Positions 25,266 to 26,302 of a DNA stretch of 26,302 bases are shown here, piece after piece. The DNA comes from a virus: positions 1 through 26,302 of the IMG/VR virus record IMGVR_UViG_3300038441_000363. One strand, 5' to 3'. Within the stretch, counting starts at the first letter, position 1; each line of letters opens with the position of its first letter. The position numbers and the translations under genes were made by a program. The notes under the pieces were generated by a model. The model was not told where the DNA came from and did not search any database. It worked only from the letters and a program-made list of their open reading frames with translations.

Positions 25266-26302
25266 CACTTTCTCCTCTCGTCCATGGCCGCGCTGATGCG
25301 ATCGTAGGTCCGGGCACGCCGGGCGGCCAGTACCCTGCTGATCTTCTCGTCGATCTCGTCCACGCGCCTCTGGAAGTCCTCGTCGTCCTTGCCGGGCTCG
25401 GATGCCTCCTCGATCGAGGCGTACACGGTGCCGTCTGCGAGCATGACACCGGCGGCCAGGATGGTGTCGGGCTCGTCGGAGCCCTCCAGGCTGGCCACGA
25501 TCGGGAACCCGGGTGTGTTGACCGCCAGGGCCGCCACGAGCTCCAGGTGTCCGCCGACCCTGCGCCAGTCGCCGGAGATCGGGGAGCGCCGCAGCTCTGC
25601 GACCTGCTCCTCGGTAGCGTTCGGGACCACAGACCCGGCGACCCAGATGCCGTAGGCGTTCTCGCCGATGTTGACCACGGCGATCCCGGTGCCCGTGTTG
25701 TCGTAGTGGGCGGCCGCCGGACCGGCCCCGACGCCCGGACGGGCATGCCCGGTGTTCTGGGTGAGCTTGCCGACGCGCACCATGGATCCGTCAGCGGTCA
25801 GCACCTGGCCGTTGAGGAAGTACTGGTACCCCGACGCGGAACGGGGAGCCATCACGCACTGGTCACCGATGCCCATGTGGCACTTGCCGAACCGTGCGAT
25901 CAGGCCGCTGACCCGGCCGTCAGCGGTGACGGTCAGGGGCTCGGGGCGTGCCATGGGAGGCTCGGTAAACCACTCCCGTGGGGGACGCACCGGGGCCACG
26001 GCGGATGCCGTCATCTCCTCATCCTCCTCGTCATCATCGGTCTCGCCGAAGACCTCGTCCTCAACCTCCTCCTCCTCGGACTCCTGGTAGAGCCCGGCCT
26101 CGATCCCCGTGATCCGATCAGCCAGGGCCGATACCACGGCGGCCACCTGGGGCAGCTCCGAGGCGGGCACCGGAAGGTTCGGGCTGCCGGATGCCAGCAG
26201 TGCCGAGTACGCCATGACCGCCCGGGGAACGATCATCAGCTCGCCGTCCACGATGTCGGCCAGGGGCACCCGGTAGGCGCTCTTGGTGTTCTGACCCCGG
26301 GC
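25265..26302 (-). CDS. Capsid maturation protease, 5' end cut by the window edge
   Basis: At least 346 residues; the frame is open to the edge (upstream residues include ARGQNTKSAYR), so the true start lies outside. After an acidic stretch (about residues 70-95, EEEEVEDEVFGETDDDEEDE) comes the family block: GKCHMGIGDQCVMAPRSASG, VLTADGSMVRVGKLTQNTGH, A-H-Y-D-N-T-G-T-G-I-A-V (probable catalytic His), YGIWVAGSVVPNATEEQV, and R-R-S-P-I-S-G-D-W-R (probable nucleophile Ser). It cuts the capsid N-terminal regions after assembly. It should be read with the portal gene expected to the right. Confidence 0.88.
   Translation of the reverse strand, partial: ARGQNTKSAYRVPLADIVDGELMIVPRAVMAYSALLASGSPNLPVPASELPQVAAVVSALADRITGIEAGLYQESEEEEVEDEVFGETDDDEEDEEMTASAVAPVRPPREWFTEPPMARPEPLTVTADGRVSGLIARFGKCHMGIGDQCVMAPRSASGYQYFLNGQVLTADGSMVRVGKLTQNTGHARPGVGAGPAAAHYDNTGTGIAVVNIGENAYGIWVAGSVVPNATEEQVAELRRSPISGDWRRVGGHLELVAALAVNTPGFPIVASLEGSDEPDTILAAGVMLADGTVYASIEEASEPGKDDEDFQRRVDEIDEKISRVLAARRARTYDRISAAMDERRK

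Noticed and set aside
1-26302. CRISPR array, integrase, attachment sites, insertion sequences
   Set aside because: No regularly spaced repeats, recombinase motifs or terminal inverted repeats were seen on either strand.

Overview
The window is part of a GC-rich (about 65% by eye), double-stranded DNA tailed phage of an actinobacterium, most likely a Streptomyces siphovirus or a relative. The evidence is actinobacterial codon use (strong third-position GC), many GTG starts, stop/start overlaps (ATGA, GTGA, TGATG), and a run of recognisable siphovirus virion genes: capsid maturation protease, major capsid protein, major tail protein, head-tail connector, tail assembly chaperones, tape measure and minor tail proteins. 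A peptidase-type endolysin of a kind common in actinophages is also present. I see no integrase, attachment site, tRNA, CRISPR array or insertion sequence.

Layout. (1) 1-6002, plus strand: a tightly packed block of small accessory genes. It begins with the 3' end of a Thg1-like tRNA-His guanylyltransferase and includes several one- or two-helix membrane proteins, CxxC proteins, a tandem-HTH regulator, a PD-(D/E)XK Holliday junction resolvase and an excisionase-type HTH protein. Strong terminators lie at about 2713-2747 and 5005-5026. (2) 5971-6617, minus: a coiled-coil/TM (holin-like) protein and a partner. (3) 6785-8718, plus: three unknown, probably helical proteins followed by the endolysin. 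(4) 8715-23430, minus: the virion cassette, read right to left: major capsid protein, a second shell-like protein, major tail protein with a PKD domain, a second PKD protein, connectors, an Acb2-like anti-defence protein, neck protein, tail chaperones, tape measure and minor tail proteins. One plus-strand tail-fibre-like gene (18330-18674) interrupts it. (5) 23634-25015, plus: a five-gene accessory island behind the best promoter in the window, inserted between capsid protease and major capsid protein. (6) 25077-26302, minus: a small protein and the capsid maturation protease, which runs off the right edge.

The points I rate highest are: an Acb2/Tad1-hairpin family protein (cyclic-nucleotide sponge) inside the structural operon; a repeated promoter signature in which a TANNNT -10 box lies exactly 6 nt before the start codon of genes lacking a Shine-Dalgarno (SD) site, implying leaderless mRNAs for the tape measure, endolysin and tail genes; a 43-residue membrane microprotein nested out of frame in another gene; a coding-like in-frame extension behind an amber codon of the plus-strand tail gene; and perfect GC hairpins with GCAA or TTCG loops between the highest-expressed virion genes. 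Every function named here is inferred from reading the sequence; no database search was run.
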